From CAZHRC01 sp964533865 (GTDB taxonomy: Bacteria > Bacillota > Clostridia > Tissierellales > Peptoniphilaceae), in assembly GCA_964533865.1 (NCBI GenBank), contig CAZHRC010000038.1, forward strand, positions 1 through 7,629: DNA of 7,629 nucleotides, given 5' to 3'. A program made the translations under genes and the position numbers. Of this stretch, positions 1 to 7,354 are shown piece after piece. The notes beneath the pieces are model-generated. The model did not search any database, had not been told where the DNA came from, and worked only from the letters and a program-made list of their open reading frames with translations. Within the stretch, counting starts at the first letter, position 1. Every line of letters begins with the position of its first letter.

Positions 1-205
1 CAAATCATCAGCCTAATCTGCCTCGTGGCGAGTCGTAGGATTGCATTGTCTCATCAATGATGGTGAGAGGAGCTATACACCTTCGTTTGTAGGCTGAAAC
101 CGATTTGCCTTCTTCGTCGGTGATGTCGTCAATCGCCTCAAGGCGCCTTCGACCCATCGCCATTGGCTCTGGTGGATTCGGAGCGATTTTTTTTGAGCAA
201 AAGGC
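1..205. other. Non-coding, repeat-like region upstream of murA
   Basis: No convincing gene is seen here on either strand. Plus-strand frames close quickly: the frame from base 1 stops at 58-60. A minus-strand open frame (73-309) encodes an Arg/Ser/Pro/Gln-rich, low-complexity product with no recognisable domain, and it runs through the palindromic element, so I do not call it. The stretch has small dyads: CTCG/CGAG around 21-31, CATTG (44-48) with CAATG (55-59), and the 10-bp palindrome AAGGCGCCTT at 140-149. Its look, a GC-rich non-coding spacer joined to a structured palindrome, resembles dispersed repeats I associate with gut Clostridia genomes. That resemblance is from memory and copy number cannot be tested here. 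Confidence 0.5.
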
Positions 206-310
206 GTTGCCCTAGACCTTGACCTTAGGCTCCATCTCCGAGGGAGCTGGCTCGGCGGTCTTTGCCGAGACTGAGGGAGGGTTTTGACATTGTGGTGCCC
301 GCAGGGCAAC
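206..310. repeat. 105-bp MITE-like palindromic element with terminal inverted repeats
   Basis: The element is bounded by a perfect 8-bp inverted repeat, GTTGCCCT (206-213) and AGGGCAAC (303-310). Inside are a hairpin GCTCC (229-233)/GGAGC (243-247), a stronger hairpin CTCGGC (251-256)/GCCGAG (264-269) with a 7-nt loop, and a third TGCCC (296-300)/GGGCA (304-308) with a 3-nt loop. The third competes with the closing stem. The arrangement 'GGCTCC..GGGAGCTGG-hairpin-ACTGAGGGAGG' resembles short palindromic repeats scattered in intergenic regions of gut Firmicutes. It has no coding capacity and no obvious target-site duplication. It could be a non-autonomous mobile element or a structured intergenic RNA repeat. 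The structure is seen directly; the element class is inferred. Confidence 0.5.
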
Positions 311-384
311 TTTACGTGACCCTCTTCGTCACTCTATTCTTCTTTTCTCACCGCAGTCAACTTTGCATATTTGTCCGTATCATT

Positions 385-413
385 TTACCAAGGTCTCCTG
401 ACTGTGGTATAAT
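385..413 (+). promoter_or_regulatory. Sigma-A type promoter for murA operon
   Basis: The -35 box is TTACCA (385-390, 4 of 6 matches to TTGACA) and the -10 box is a perfect TATAAT (408-413), separated by 17 bp. The -10 is preceded by TGG, giving an extended -10. Transcription should begin near 420, leaving a leader of about 35 nt before murA with AAAGGAG at 441-447 as its ribosome binding site. It is the only strong promoter upstream of murA and probably drives murA, recD2, comF and the nucleoid-associated gene. Confidence 0.75.
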
Positions 414-454
414 CAAGATGTTACGTTAAACTCATACTACAAAGGAGAAACCGA

Positions 455-1717
455 ATGGGACACATTATTTGTAAAAAAAGCCCCCCTTTAAGAGGGCGTG
501 TCAAGATAGACGGGGCAAAAAATGCGGCATTGCCGATTATAGCTGCTGCATTATTGGGGACGGAAGACATTATTTTGGAAGATGTACCGCAACTGGTTGA
601 TATAAAAAATATGATTCAAGTGCTTCAAAGTTTGGGATCGAAGATCGAATACCTCGATGATACCACGTTGAAGATTAACTCGAGAGAATTGACGAGTTAC
701 GAAACGCCATTTGAATTGATGGACAAAATGAGGGCTTCTTTTTTGGTGATGGGCCCGCTTTTGGCGCGCCTTGGACGCACAAAGACGACCCCGCCCGGGG
801 GCTGCAATATCGGCGCAAGGCCTATCGATTTGCACTTGAAGGGGTTCAAAGCGTTGGGGGCAGAACTTTCCACTGAAAGTGAAATTAGCGCAGTCGCAGC
901 CAATGGTTTGGCAGGTGCGATTGTCTACCTCGACTTCCCTTCTGTAGGCGCTACCCAAAATATTATGATGGCAGCGACTATGGCAAAAGGGGAAACCGTC
1001 ATTGAAAACGCGGCGAAAGAACCGGAGATCGTCGATTTAGCGAACTTTTTGACGAAGATGGGCGCTAAGATCCGTGGAACCGGCACTTCGTCCATCATCA
1101 TCGAAGGGGTTGAAAAACTAGGTGGCGCAACTCACTCTATCATCCCAGATCGAATTGAAGCGGCGACTTTTATGGTTGGAGCGGCCCTTACCGGAGGAGA
1201 CATTGTCGTGGACAATGTCATTGCAAGTCATATCCGCCCGGTGATTGCCAAGCTGATCGAAATGGGCGTCACTGTAGAAGAAAACGAAGACGAGGACAAA
1301 ATCCACGTCGTCGGCGAGGGAAGGCTTAGCCCGACCAATATTCGCACCCTGCCCTATCCTGGTTTTCCAACGGATGTTCAAGCGCAGTTTATGACAATGA
1401 TGACGCTGTGCGATGGCCAGTCAAAGGTCGAGGAGACTGTATTTGAAAACCGGTTTATGCACGTTGAAGAACTGCGTAAAATGGGGGCGCTCATCGCAAC
1501 GGAAGGCAATCTTGCCTACGTTGCAGGGGTACCGCACTTAACTGGCGCCACTGTTCGAGCCACTGATCTACGAGCTGGCGCTGCCTTGGTATTGGCAGGT
1601 CTCGTCGCTGAAGGCACGACCACGGTCAATGATATTTACCACATCGACAGAGGATACAATGACTTTGTCGGTAAATTACAAAAACTTGGAGCGATCGTCG
1701 AACGCCACGACGACTAG
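455..1717 (+). CDS. murA: UDP-N-acetylglucosamine 1-carboxyvinyltransferase (MurA)
   Basis: Cytoplasmic enzyme that transfers the enolpyruvyl group of phosphoenolpyruvate to the 3'-OH of UDP-GlcNAc, the first committed step of peptidoglycan synthesis. The 420 residues match the usual family length and cover both lobes of the EPSP-synthase fold. Key residues are visible: Lys22-Asn23 in DGAKNAALP, Arg93 in KMRAS, the active-site loop PGGCNIGARPIDLH at 114-127 with catalytic Cys117, Asp307 in GFPTDVQAQF, and Arg399 in HIDRGYNDF. Cys rather than Asp at 117 predicts sensitivity to fosfomycin. The ATG lies 7 nt after AAAGGAG. Firmicutes often carry two paralogues (MurA/MurZ), and the sequence does not show which this is. 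recD2 follows after 9 nt, so the two are probably co-transcribed. Confidence 0.97.
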   Translation: MGHIICKKSPPLRGRVKIDGAKNAALPIIAAALLGTEDIILEDVPQLVDIKNMIQVLQSLGSKIEYLDDTTLKINSRELTSYETPFELMDKMRASFLVMGPLLARLGRTKTTPPGGCNIGARPIDLHLKGFKALGAELSTESEISAVAANGLAGAIVYLDFPSVGATQNIMMAATMAKGETVIENAAKEPEIVDLANFLTKMGAKIRGTGTSSIIIEGVEKLGGATHSIIPDRIEAATFMVGAALTGGDIVVDNVIASHIRPVIAKLIEMGVTVEENEDEDKIHVVGEGRLSPTNIRTLPYPGFPTDVQAQFMTMMTLCDGQSKVEETVFENRFMHVEELRKMGALIATEGNLAYVAGVPHLTGATVRATDLRAGAALVLAGLVAEGTTTVNDIYHIDRGYNDFVGKLQKLGAIVERHDD

Positions 1718-1726
1718 GAGGAGATT

Positions 1727-3961
1727 ATGTTAACCTTGACTGCGGTGATACAAAGCATCCGTTTTCGTAACGAGGAGAACGGCTATACTGTCGCAACTAT
1801 CGAGTCCGATGGCGAAGACATCACCGCGGTGGGCATCCTCCAAGATCCTAAGATTGGCGATACCTATGAAATCACTGGCGAACACACCTTTCACAAGAAA
1901 TACGGAGAGCAAATCCAAATCTCTTATGCGGTAAAGGTGCGACCGACGACGGCTCAAGCGATTTTAAAATATCTATCCAGTGGCATAATTCCCCATATTG
2001 GCGCGCGTACTGCAAAGTTGATTATTGACGCCTTTGGGGAGGAGACTCTGGAAGTGATGGAAAATCAGCCCGAAAGGCTTCTTGAAATCCGTGGCATTGG
2101 AAAGAAAAAGCTAAAGACGATCATCAGCAAAATGCAATCCGAGAAGGAGAGCAGAGAGACGATCGTCTTTTTGCAAACCCTTGGGGTAAGCCCCGCTTTC
2201 GGCATGAGGATTTTTAAAAAGTACGGGCCAGAGACAAAGGTCCGTATCTTAGAAAACCCCTACCAACTCATCGATGACGTGGCGGGTATCGGTTTTCAGC
2301 TGGCGGATCGCATCGCCCAGAGAAATGACATCAAAAAGGATTCGGCCTTTCGTATAGAGGCGGGGATCCGGTATTTGCTGACCCAAGAAGCCACTGTTCA
2401 AGGCAACTGTTACCTTCAAAAAGAGATCTTTATCGCTAAGGCGCAGGAGTTGTTAGCGCTGCCCAGAGAATGTATCGAAGGGCAACTGCAAATGCTCGTC
2501 GTGCAAAATACTTTGCGGTTGCAAGATCTCCCCGGAGAAGGGGTAGTGGTCTATCACGAGCCGTTGTACTTAGCGGAAGTCAATGTCGCTTCAAAACTGA
2601 TTCGTTTGGTGAGCGATGGCGATAGAGACTTAGGGGTAGATCCAGCAAAAACCCTAGAAGATTTAGATGGCTTTGAAGGGATTGATTTTGCAGAGGCGCA
2701 AATGGTCGCCATTGAAAAGGCAATGACACACAATGTCCTCGTCATCACAGGTGGTCCGGGAACGGGTAAAACCACCATCATTCGAGCCATCGTCGCACTG
2801 TACGAAAGTCTCAATAAGACCTTCTCTTTAGCGGCACCGACGGGACGCGCCGCGAAGCGTATGGAGGAAAGCACGGGCCACCCCGCCCAAACCATCCATC
2901 GTCTACTGGGCTATCGCCAGGACGAAGCTTCGGGGCGGATGGTCTTCGACCGAGGCGATCAAGATCCTTTAGATTGCGATTTGCTCATCGTCGACGAAGC
3001 TTCGATGATTGACATCTATCTGTGTGCTACTTTGATGAACGCCTTGACCACCTCAACCCGATTGGTCATCGTAGGCGATATCGACCAGCTTCCCTCGGTG
3101 GGTCCGGGCAATGTGCTAAAAGACCTTATCGATTCATCCTTAATCGAAGTCGTGCGCCTTACCGAGATCTTTCGCCAAGGCAAAGACAGCAACATCGTCA
3201 TCAACGCCCACAGAATCAACAAAGGCCTAGGACCCATCGTCAACGCAGCTGACCAAGATTTTTTCTTCATCGCCGAAAAGGATCCTTACAAAACGCGAGA
3301 AACCCTTCTGGAACTGGTGTCGAAACGGCTACCCGCTTTTTACGGCCTTGATCCAAAAGCGGATATTCAAGTGCTGACCGCATCAAAAAAAGGAGAGATT
3401 GGGGTATTTGAGCTCAATCGCGCATTACAAGATAGGCTAAACCCAAAAGTCCCCGGGGCGTCTGAGGTGGAGATGGGGGAAGTGGTCTTTCGCACGGGCG
3501 ATCGCATCATGCAGGTGGTTAACAACTACCAAATTACCTACCACGATCACAACGGCGAAGAGGGCACGGGGATCTATAACGGCGATCTCGGCTGGATCGA
3601 AAGGGTGGACGAGGACACGGGAGAACTGACGGTGCGTTTTGACGATGACAGGCGCATACGTTATGAAACCAACCTTTCCGAGTTGACTCATTCTTACGCC
3701 ATGACGATCCACAAATCCCAAGGTTCCGAGTTTACCTGTGTCGTCATCCCCCTACTGGCTGGCAATTGGCTGCTACAAAACAGAAATCTTCTCTACACTG
3801 GGATCACCCGGGCAAAGAAATTGGTGGTTATCGTCGGCGACGAGCATGCCCTTAGGCAAATGATCGCCAATAACCGTATGGGAAGACGAAATTCTTCGTT
3901 GAGCTATCAATTGAAAAAAAGTGCTGCGCTTTTTGAAAAGGTGGGTGGCTATGAATTTTGA
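1727..3961 (+). CDS. recD2: RecD2-type ATP-dependent DNA helicase
   Basis: Superfamily 1B 5'-3' DNA helicase of the RecD2 (YrrC) type, which works without RecBC and is linked to repair and replication-fork maintenance. At 744 residues it has the expected size. An N-terminal OB-like segment (about 1-70) is followed by helix-hairpin-helix segments (about 80-200, including IRGIGKKKLK at 121-130 and VAGIGFQLAD at 185-194). The motor motifs are Walker A GGPGTGKTT (342-350), motif Ia APTGRAAKRM (370-379), Walker B IVDEASMID (421-429), motif III VGDIDQLPSVGPGN (449-462), LTEIFRQ (478-484), motif V HSYAMTIHKSQGSEF (655-669) and motif VI YTGITRAKK (690-698). All look intact. The AGGAGG site (1716-1721) overlaps the murA stop codon, which suggests translational coupling. 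There are no RecB or RecC partners in the window, as expected for RecD2. Confidence 0.95.
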   Translation: MLTLTAVIQSIRFRNEENGYTVATIESDGEDITAVGILQDPKIGDTYEITGEHTFHKKYGEQIQISYAVKVRPTTAQAILKYLSSGIIPHIGARTAKLIIDAFGEETLEVMENQPERLLEIRGIGKKKLKTIISKMQSEKESRETIVFLQTLGVSPAFGMRIFKKYGPETKVRILENPYQLIDDVAGIGFQLADRIAQRNDIKKDSAFRIEAGIRYLLTQEATVQGNCYLQKEIFIAKAQELLALPRECIEGQLQMLVVQNTLRLQDLPGEGVVVYHEPLYLAEVNVASKLIRLVSDGDRDLGVDPAKTLEDLDGFEGIDFAEAQMVAIEKAMTHNVLVITGGPGTGKTTIIRAIVALYESLNKTFSLAAPTGRAAKRMEESTGHPAQTIHRLLGYRQDEASGRMVFDRGDQDPLDCDLLIVDEASMIDIYLCATLMNALTTSTRLVIVGDIDQLPSVGPGNVLKDLIDSSLIEVVRLTEIFRQGKDSNIVINAHRINKGLGPIVNAADQDFFFIAEKDPYKTRETLLELVSKRLPAFYGLDPKADIQVLTASKKGEIGVFELNRALQDRLNPKVPGASEVEMGEVVFRTGDRIMQVVNNYQITYHDHNGEEGTGIYNGDLGWIERVDEDTGELTVRFDDDRRIRYETNLSELTHSYAMTIHKSQGSEFTCVVIPLLAGNWLLQNRNLLYTGITRAKKLVVIVGDEHALRQMIANNRMGRRNSSLSYQLKKSAALFEKVGGYEF
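3936..3944 (+). promoter_or_regulatory. Ribosome binding site deciding the comF start
   Basis: AAAAGGTGG lies inside the last codons of recD2, 6 nt before the ATG at 3951. A longer reading of comF from GTG at 3921 would add ten residues (MLRFLKRWVA) but has only an A-rich stretch before it and no clear Shine-Dalgarno sequence. This supports ATG 3951 as the start and implies coupling to recD2 translation. Confidence 0.55.
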
Positions 3962-4598
3962 TCTACAAGATCTTCTGTTTTTGAATCGCCAATACTGCCC
4001 GTGTTGCAAAAGCCAACGCCGTGAAGATCATCGCTTTTGCTCAGATTGTATGGCCCGTTTGGAAAAAGCCGAAAGATCCATGGTACTCGATGAACACACA
4101 ACCTGCTATTATCCCTATTTTTACAATAACTTTTTAAGAGCACTCATTCATCGTTTCAAATTTAAAGGGGAGACCCATCTGTGTCAGCCCTTAGGAGAGC
4201 TGGTATGGGATTATTTGAAGGCTCATCACCTTTGGGAAGACGTGGATGCGCTTTGCTACGTACCCATGTATTGGCGAAAAGAAAACCAAAGAGGCTACAA
4301 CCAAGTTCGCATGATTGCCGAATACATTAGCGACAAAACAAAGATCCCTCTTTTACATCACATCGAAAAAACGAAAAACACCAAAGAACAGAATAAAATC
4401 GACCGCCGCGCGCGAACGACTAACCTCGATGGGGCATTTGAGTTAAAGGCGGACCACGCCCTTTCCGGCACTCGGCTCCTCCTACTCGACGATGTGGTCA
4501 CCTCGGGATACACGCTACGTGAAGTGCTCAAAACCCTAGGAGAAATTCCCGAGTCGGTGTTCTGCGTCACCATCGGAGGCAGTCACCGCGGTCTTTAA
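3951..4598 (+). CDS. comF: ComF family protein (ComFC-like phosphoribosyltransferase)
   Basis: Predicted 215-residue cytoplasmic protein of the ComF/ComFC (GntX-like) family, which in naturally competent bacteria supports handling of incoming single-stranded DNA. The N-terminus carries a four-cysteine zinc-finger-like pair: Cys16 and Cys19 in CPCC, Cys30 and Cys33 in CSDC. The rest is a type I phosphoribosyltransferase fold. VPMYWRKENQRGYNQ (104-118) is the family signature, TKNTKEQNKIDRRART (141-156) follows it, and the PRPP-binding loop LLLLDDVVTSGYTL spans 176-189 with the acidic pair Asp180-Asp181. The start overlaps the recD2 end by 11 bp, so translation is likely coupled. The true substrate of ComFC is not settled. 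No other competence gene is in the window, so natural transformation cannot be inferred from this gene alone. Confidence 0.9.
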   Translation: MNFDLQDLLFLNRQYCPCCKSQRREDHRFCSDCMARLEKAERSMVLDEHTTCYYPYFYNNFLRALIHRFKFKGETHLCQPLGELVWDYLKAHHLWEDVDALCYVPMYWRKENQRGYNQVRMIAEYISDKTKIPLLHHIEKTKNTKEQNKIDRRARTTNLDGAFELKADHALSGTRLLLLDDVVTSGYTLREVLKTLGEIPESVFCVTIGGSHRGL

Positions 4599-4614
4599 TA
4601 GAGAAAGGAACATC

Positions 4615-5619
4615 ATGATTGTCATACACAACGCCATACTACACATTATAAACGGCATTTCAAAAACTACAGCCATTTCCAACCAACCTTTTTCAAAGGA
4701 CGACGAAGTGGCGATGGAATATATTAGCAAACACTTGGATAAGTCCTTTAACGACCAAAGTTTGATCACAGGTGTTTTTTATGAAAGCTCCCTTTTCAGA
4801 AAGCAGCTCGACGCCTTTGATTCCGGGTTCATCGATTTTGTCGATTTCTCGACAAAAATCGCCAACCGATTTCAACAATTGCACCCAGATGATGAAGAAA
4901 GCTACTCGACAGACCTGATCCTCGTCGATTTTACGGCCGATGGGGTGGCGTATATGGGGTTGTTGGAATTTCGAAATACCACAGGCTATACCCACAACAC
5001 CGTAGAGGAGGAGGGCGTGCTTCGCAATGTATTGACCCAAAACCACGAGATACTTCCCTCGTTGAGCCAAAGGGCCACAAGTTTTGCACTCGTCCAAAAA
5101 GCCTCTAAAGCCATTCATTTTCGAGACAAAGCGCGTAAAGTGGAGGGGGAGAAAGTCATGTTGCTCCCCGATGATATTTTAGAATGCAATTATGATGCGT
5201 CCTCCAAAGAAACCATCCGCAAAATCGCCACCTCGGTTGAAGCGGTGGCAAAAGAATTTGGCGAAAACTCTGCCGTTGCCATAGCCAGAGCGAAAAACTA
5301 CATCCAAGAGAATATATCGGCTGAGGAACCATTGGAAGTGGAAGAAGTGAGCCGATACGTCTTTGGTGAAAAACCCATTATGCGCAACGCTTTCGACGAG
5401 CATCGAAAATCTCGACAAATCGAAGAAGTAGTCGCCCTCGATGAACGCATTGCCATCAAAGCCACCATGGAACACAAAATCCGTACCGATACGGGTATCG
5501 ACATCACCTTTCCCGCAGAGTACGCAGAAAACCCAGACTTTTTGCAGTTTATCGAAGGTGATGACGGAGCCATCACCATACGCATCAACAACGTGAAAGA
5601 CATCATCAACCGCACTTGA
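4615..5619 (+). CDS. Nucleoid-associated protein, NdpA/YejK-like (37-kDa family)
   Basis: This 334-residue protein resembles the 37-kDa nucleoid-associated family (NdpA/YejK, Pfam PF04245). Members in Gram-negative bacteria bind the nucleoid, while those in Firmicutes are poorly characterised. Seen directly: a hydrophobic N-terminal strand (IHNAILHIING, 4-14), an acidic helical segment, a core strand pair LILVDFTADG (101-110) and YMGLLEFRN (113-121), then VLLPDDILE-like VMLLPDDILE (181-190). A charged helical stretch at about 195-290 precedes a C-terminal ITFPAEY segment (297-303). There is no signal peptide or membrane segment. AAAGGA (4604-4609) sits 5 nt before the ATG, and the gap to comF is 16 nt, so it likely shares the murA transcript. 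The family call rests on overall pattern and length rather than a catalytic motif. Placement after recD2 and comF fits a DNA-related role, but this is inference. Confidence 0.7.
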   Translation: MIVIHNAILHIINGISKTTAISNQPFSKDDEVAMEYISKHLDKSFNDQSLITGVFYESSLFRKQLDAFDSGFIDFVDFSTKIANRFQQLHPDDEESYSTDLILVDFTADGVAYMGLLEFRNTTGYTHNTVEEEGVLRNVLTQNHEILPSLSQRATSFALVQKASKAIHFRDKARKVEGEKVMLLPDDILECNYDASSKETIRKIATSVEAVAKEFGENSAVAIARAKNYIQENISAEEPLEVEEVSRYVFGEKPIMRNAFDEHRKSRQIEEVVALDERIAIKATMEHKIRTDTGIDITFPAEYAENPDFLQFIEGDDGAITIRINNVKDIINRT

Positions 5620-5635
5620 TTTCCGAAAGGAAATC
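5618..5635 (+). other. Stable GAAA-loop hairpin overlapping a stop codon
   Basis: GATTTCC (5618-5624) pairs perfectly with GGAAATC (5629-5635) across the GNRA tetraloop GAAA, a 7-bp stem that begins inside the TGA stop (5617-5619) of the nucleoid-associated gene. It shares bases 5631-5635 with the next hairpin, so the two cannot form together. It may protect the 3' end of the operon mRNA or act as an alternative fold to the terminator. Confidence 0.5.
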
Positions 5636-5657
5636 CTCTCGCGGGAAAGGGTTTTTT
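5631..5657 (+). terminator. Probable Rho-independent terminator between operon and pyrophosphatase gene
   Basis: AAATCCTCTC (5631-5640) pairs with GAAAGGGTTT (5645-5654), with one C-A mismatch and one G-U pair, around the loop GCGG. The T-run covers 5652-5657. It is weaker than the terminator after the pyrophosphatase gene, so some read-through is plausible. It would mark the end of the murA-recD2-comF-nucleoid gene transcript. Confidence 0.5.
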
Positions 5658-5708
5658 AAGGTATACTACAATTAGCGACATTAGCAAAAAATCACAGGAG
5701 GACATACT

Positions 5709-7343
5709 ATGACAGAGCTTGTTTTTGGACATCGCAACCCCGATACCGACAGTGTCACTTCCGCCATTGCACTCGCTCACCTGCGCAGCCAAGGTGAAAA
5801 ACGAGCGATCCCCCACGTTTTAGGCGAGATCAGCCGCGAAACTCAGTACGTCTTAGATTATTTTAAAGTAGAAGCTCCTGCCTTGCTTGAAGACGTAAAA
5901 ATACAATTGAAAGACTTGAAATACGATACGGTAAAACCCTTTTACAAAGATCTTTCCATACTTGATGCTTATCGGTATATGCAACGCAGCGACGTGCGGA
6001 CACTGCCCATCATCGATCGGGAAACGGAAAAGCTTACAGGGATGATCACCATGCGTGACATTGCCATGAGTTTAGTCAACCGCAACCAAAAGTACGTCGA
6101 GTCCAGCTACATGAACATCGTAAAAGGGTTAAATGGATACGGCGTCAACAAATCCGATGACGAGATATCAGGCGATATAAGCGTCGTCAGCTATGGGCTC
6201 AGTCAACTGCTTTCCAATAACGCCATCGACAACGAGAGCATCGTCATCGTCGGCGAGCGCCCAGACGTCATCGACTACCTCATCGACGTTCAAGTCAAGC
6301 TCATCATGGTCACAGGGGTCGAAAAACTGCCCAACTACATTATACAAAAGGCAAAAGAAAACAAAGTCAACCTGATCTATACCAACGACGATACCTACAA
6401 CACGACAAAGAATATGTTTCTAACCAATTCCATCGGCTCCATTATGGTTAAAAACCGCTTGGAAGTCTATAACGCCAATGACTACCTAGAAGACGCCCTC
6501 AAAACCATCAAAACATCGGGACACTCCAAGTTTCCTTTGGTGGACGACGAATTCAAAGTGGTGGGGATGTTTGGTCGCACACAGTTGATCCACCCCAAGC
6601 GCAAACGGGTGAGGCTAGTGGATCACAACGAGTTTGCTCAAAGCGCGCCAGGTATCGAAGAAGCGGAAATTTTGGAAGTGGTGGACCACCACAAAATCGG
6701 TGATATTAGCACCTCCCTGCCCATTAACTACACGGGATTGGTGGTAGGTAGCACCAACACCATCCTGTATAATATGTATCGTCTTGAAGATGTGGCGATC
6801 CCTAAACACATTGCAGGACTCATGCTCTCAGGGATTCTATCGGACACATTGATCCTTCAATCGCCAACCACCACCGACAGAGACCGAAAAGCTGTAGAAG
6901 CCCTCGCTGCCATTGCAGATGTCGATTATCAAACCTACGGCAGAGAAATGTTTCGAGAAGGTACGGACCTCGAAGGGGAGACGGTGGAAGAAATTTTTTA
7001 CACGGACTACAAAAAGTTTAACCTTGAAGGAGAAGATGTGGGCGTATCCCAAGTCTTTACCATCAACATCGACCAAATCCTCGACCGAAAACAAGAGTTT
7101 ATCGATTTTATCGATACCTTTAGCAAAGAAAAGAAACAAACCTTTACCTTACTCGCGGTGACCGATATCATCGAACAAGGGTCTTATTTGTTCTTTAACA
7201 GCGGAGCCAGAGAAAACCTCGGCTTGGTGTTTGATACACCAATGGAACAAGGAACCTATATTCCAGATGTGGTTTCCCGTAAAAAACAACTCATTCCAAA
7301 ACTGACAGACGGCATCTTTTTAATGCGCACTCAAAATAGCTAA
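5709..7343 (+). CDS. ppaC: Manganese-dependent inorganic pyrophosphatase with CBS and DRTGG domains
   Basis: Family II inorganic pyrophosphatase (DHH superfamily), hydrolysing cytoplasmic PPi to two phosphates and so driving biosynthetic reactions. The catalytic core is split by a regulatory insert. FGHRNPDTDS (6-15) supplies His8, Asp12 and Asp14. The insert (about 66-295) holds CBS1 (66-122), a DRTGG-like domain (about 138-235) and CBS2 (about 238-294). The core resumes with LVDHNE (303-308, Asp305), EVVDHHK (323-329), VGSTNTIL (346-353) and GILSDT (375-380, Asp379). The DHHA2 domain ends with the substrate-binding SRKKQ at 523-527. At 544 residues it matches CBS-pyrophosphatases with a DRTGG domain, such as the Clostridium perfringens enzyme, rather than the roughly 310-residue simple form. 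In that enzyme AMP and ADP inhibit and diadenosine polyphosphates activate; the same control is inferred here. AGGAGG (5696-5701) lies 7 nt before ATG. Confidence 0.95.
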   Translation: MTELVFGHRNPDTDSVTSAIALAHLRSQGEKRAIPHVLGEISRETQYVLDYFKVEAPALLEDVKIQLKDLKYDTVKPFYKDLSILDAYRYMQRSDVRTLPIIDRETEKLTGMITMRDIAMSLVNRNQKYVESSYMNIVKGLNGYGVNKSDDEISGDISVVSYGLSQLLSNNAIDNESIVIVGERPDVIDYLIDVQVKLIMVTGVEKLPNYIIQKAKENKVNLIYTNDDTYNTTKNMFLTNSIGSIMVKNRLEVYNANDYLEDALKTIKTSGHSKFPLVDDEFKVVGMFGRTQLIHPKRKRVRLVDHNEFAQSAPGIEEAEILEVVDHHKIGDISTSLPINYTGLVVGSTNTILYNMYRLEDVAIPKHIAGLMLSGILSDTLILQSPTTTDRDRKAVEALAAIADVDYQTYGREMFREGTDLEGETVEEIFYTDYKKFNLEGEDVGVSQVFTINIDQILDRKQEFIDFIDTFSKEKKQTFTLLAVTDIIEQGSYLFFNSGARENLGLVFDTPMEQGTYIPDVVSRKKQLIPKLTDGIFLMRTQNS

Positions 7344-7354
7344 AAAACCACACC

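Noticed and set aside
73..309. Minus-strand open frame of 78 codons upstream of murA
   Set aside because: Its product is Arg/Ser/Pro/Gln-rich with no recognisable domain, there is no clear ribosome binding site, and it runs through the hairpins of the palindromic element.
316..349. GTGAC/GTCAC hairpin followed by a T-rich stretch, as a terminator of an upstream gene
   Set aside because: The stem is only 5 bp with a 7-nt loop, and the T-rich stretch is interrupted by C and A. No upstream gene is visible for it to end.
551..958. Minus-strand open frame of 135 codons inside murA
   Set aside because: It lies wholly antisense to a well-supported gene with intact catalytic motifs, and its translation shows no family features.
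5662..5672. TATACT/TACAAT as a -10 box for ppaC
   Set aside because: No acceptable -35 hexamer lies 16-18 bp upstream of either. A ppaC promoter is likely somewhere, but the sequence does not fix its place.
5298..5816. Minus-strand open frame of 172 codons spanning the nucleoid-gene end and the ppaC start
   Set aside because: It is antisense to two genes and crosses their intergenic hairpins and ribosome binding site. The product has no recognisable motif.
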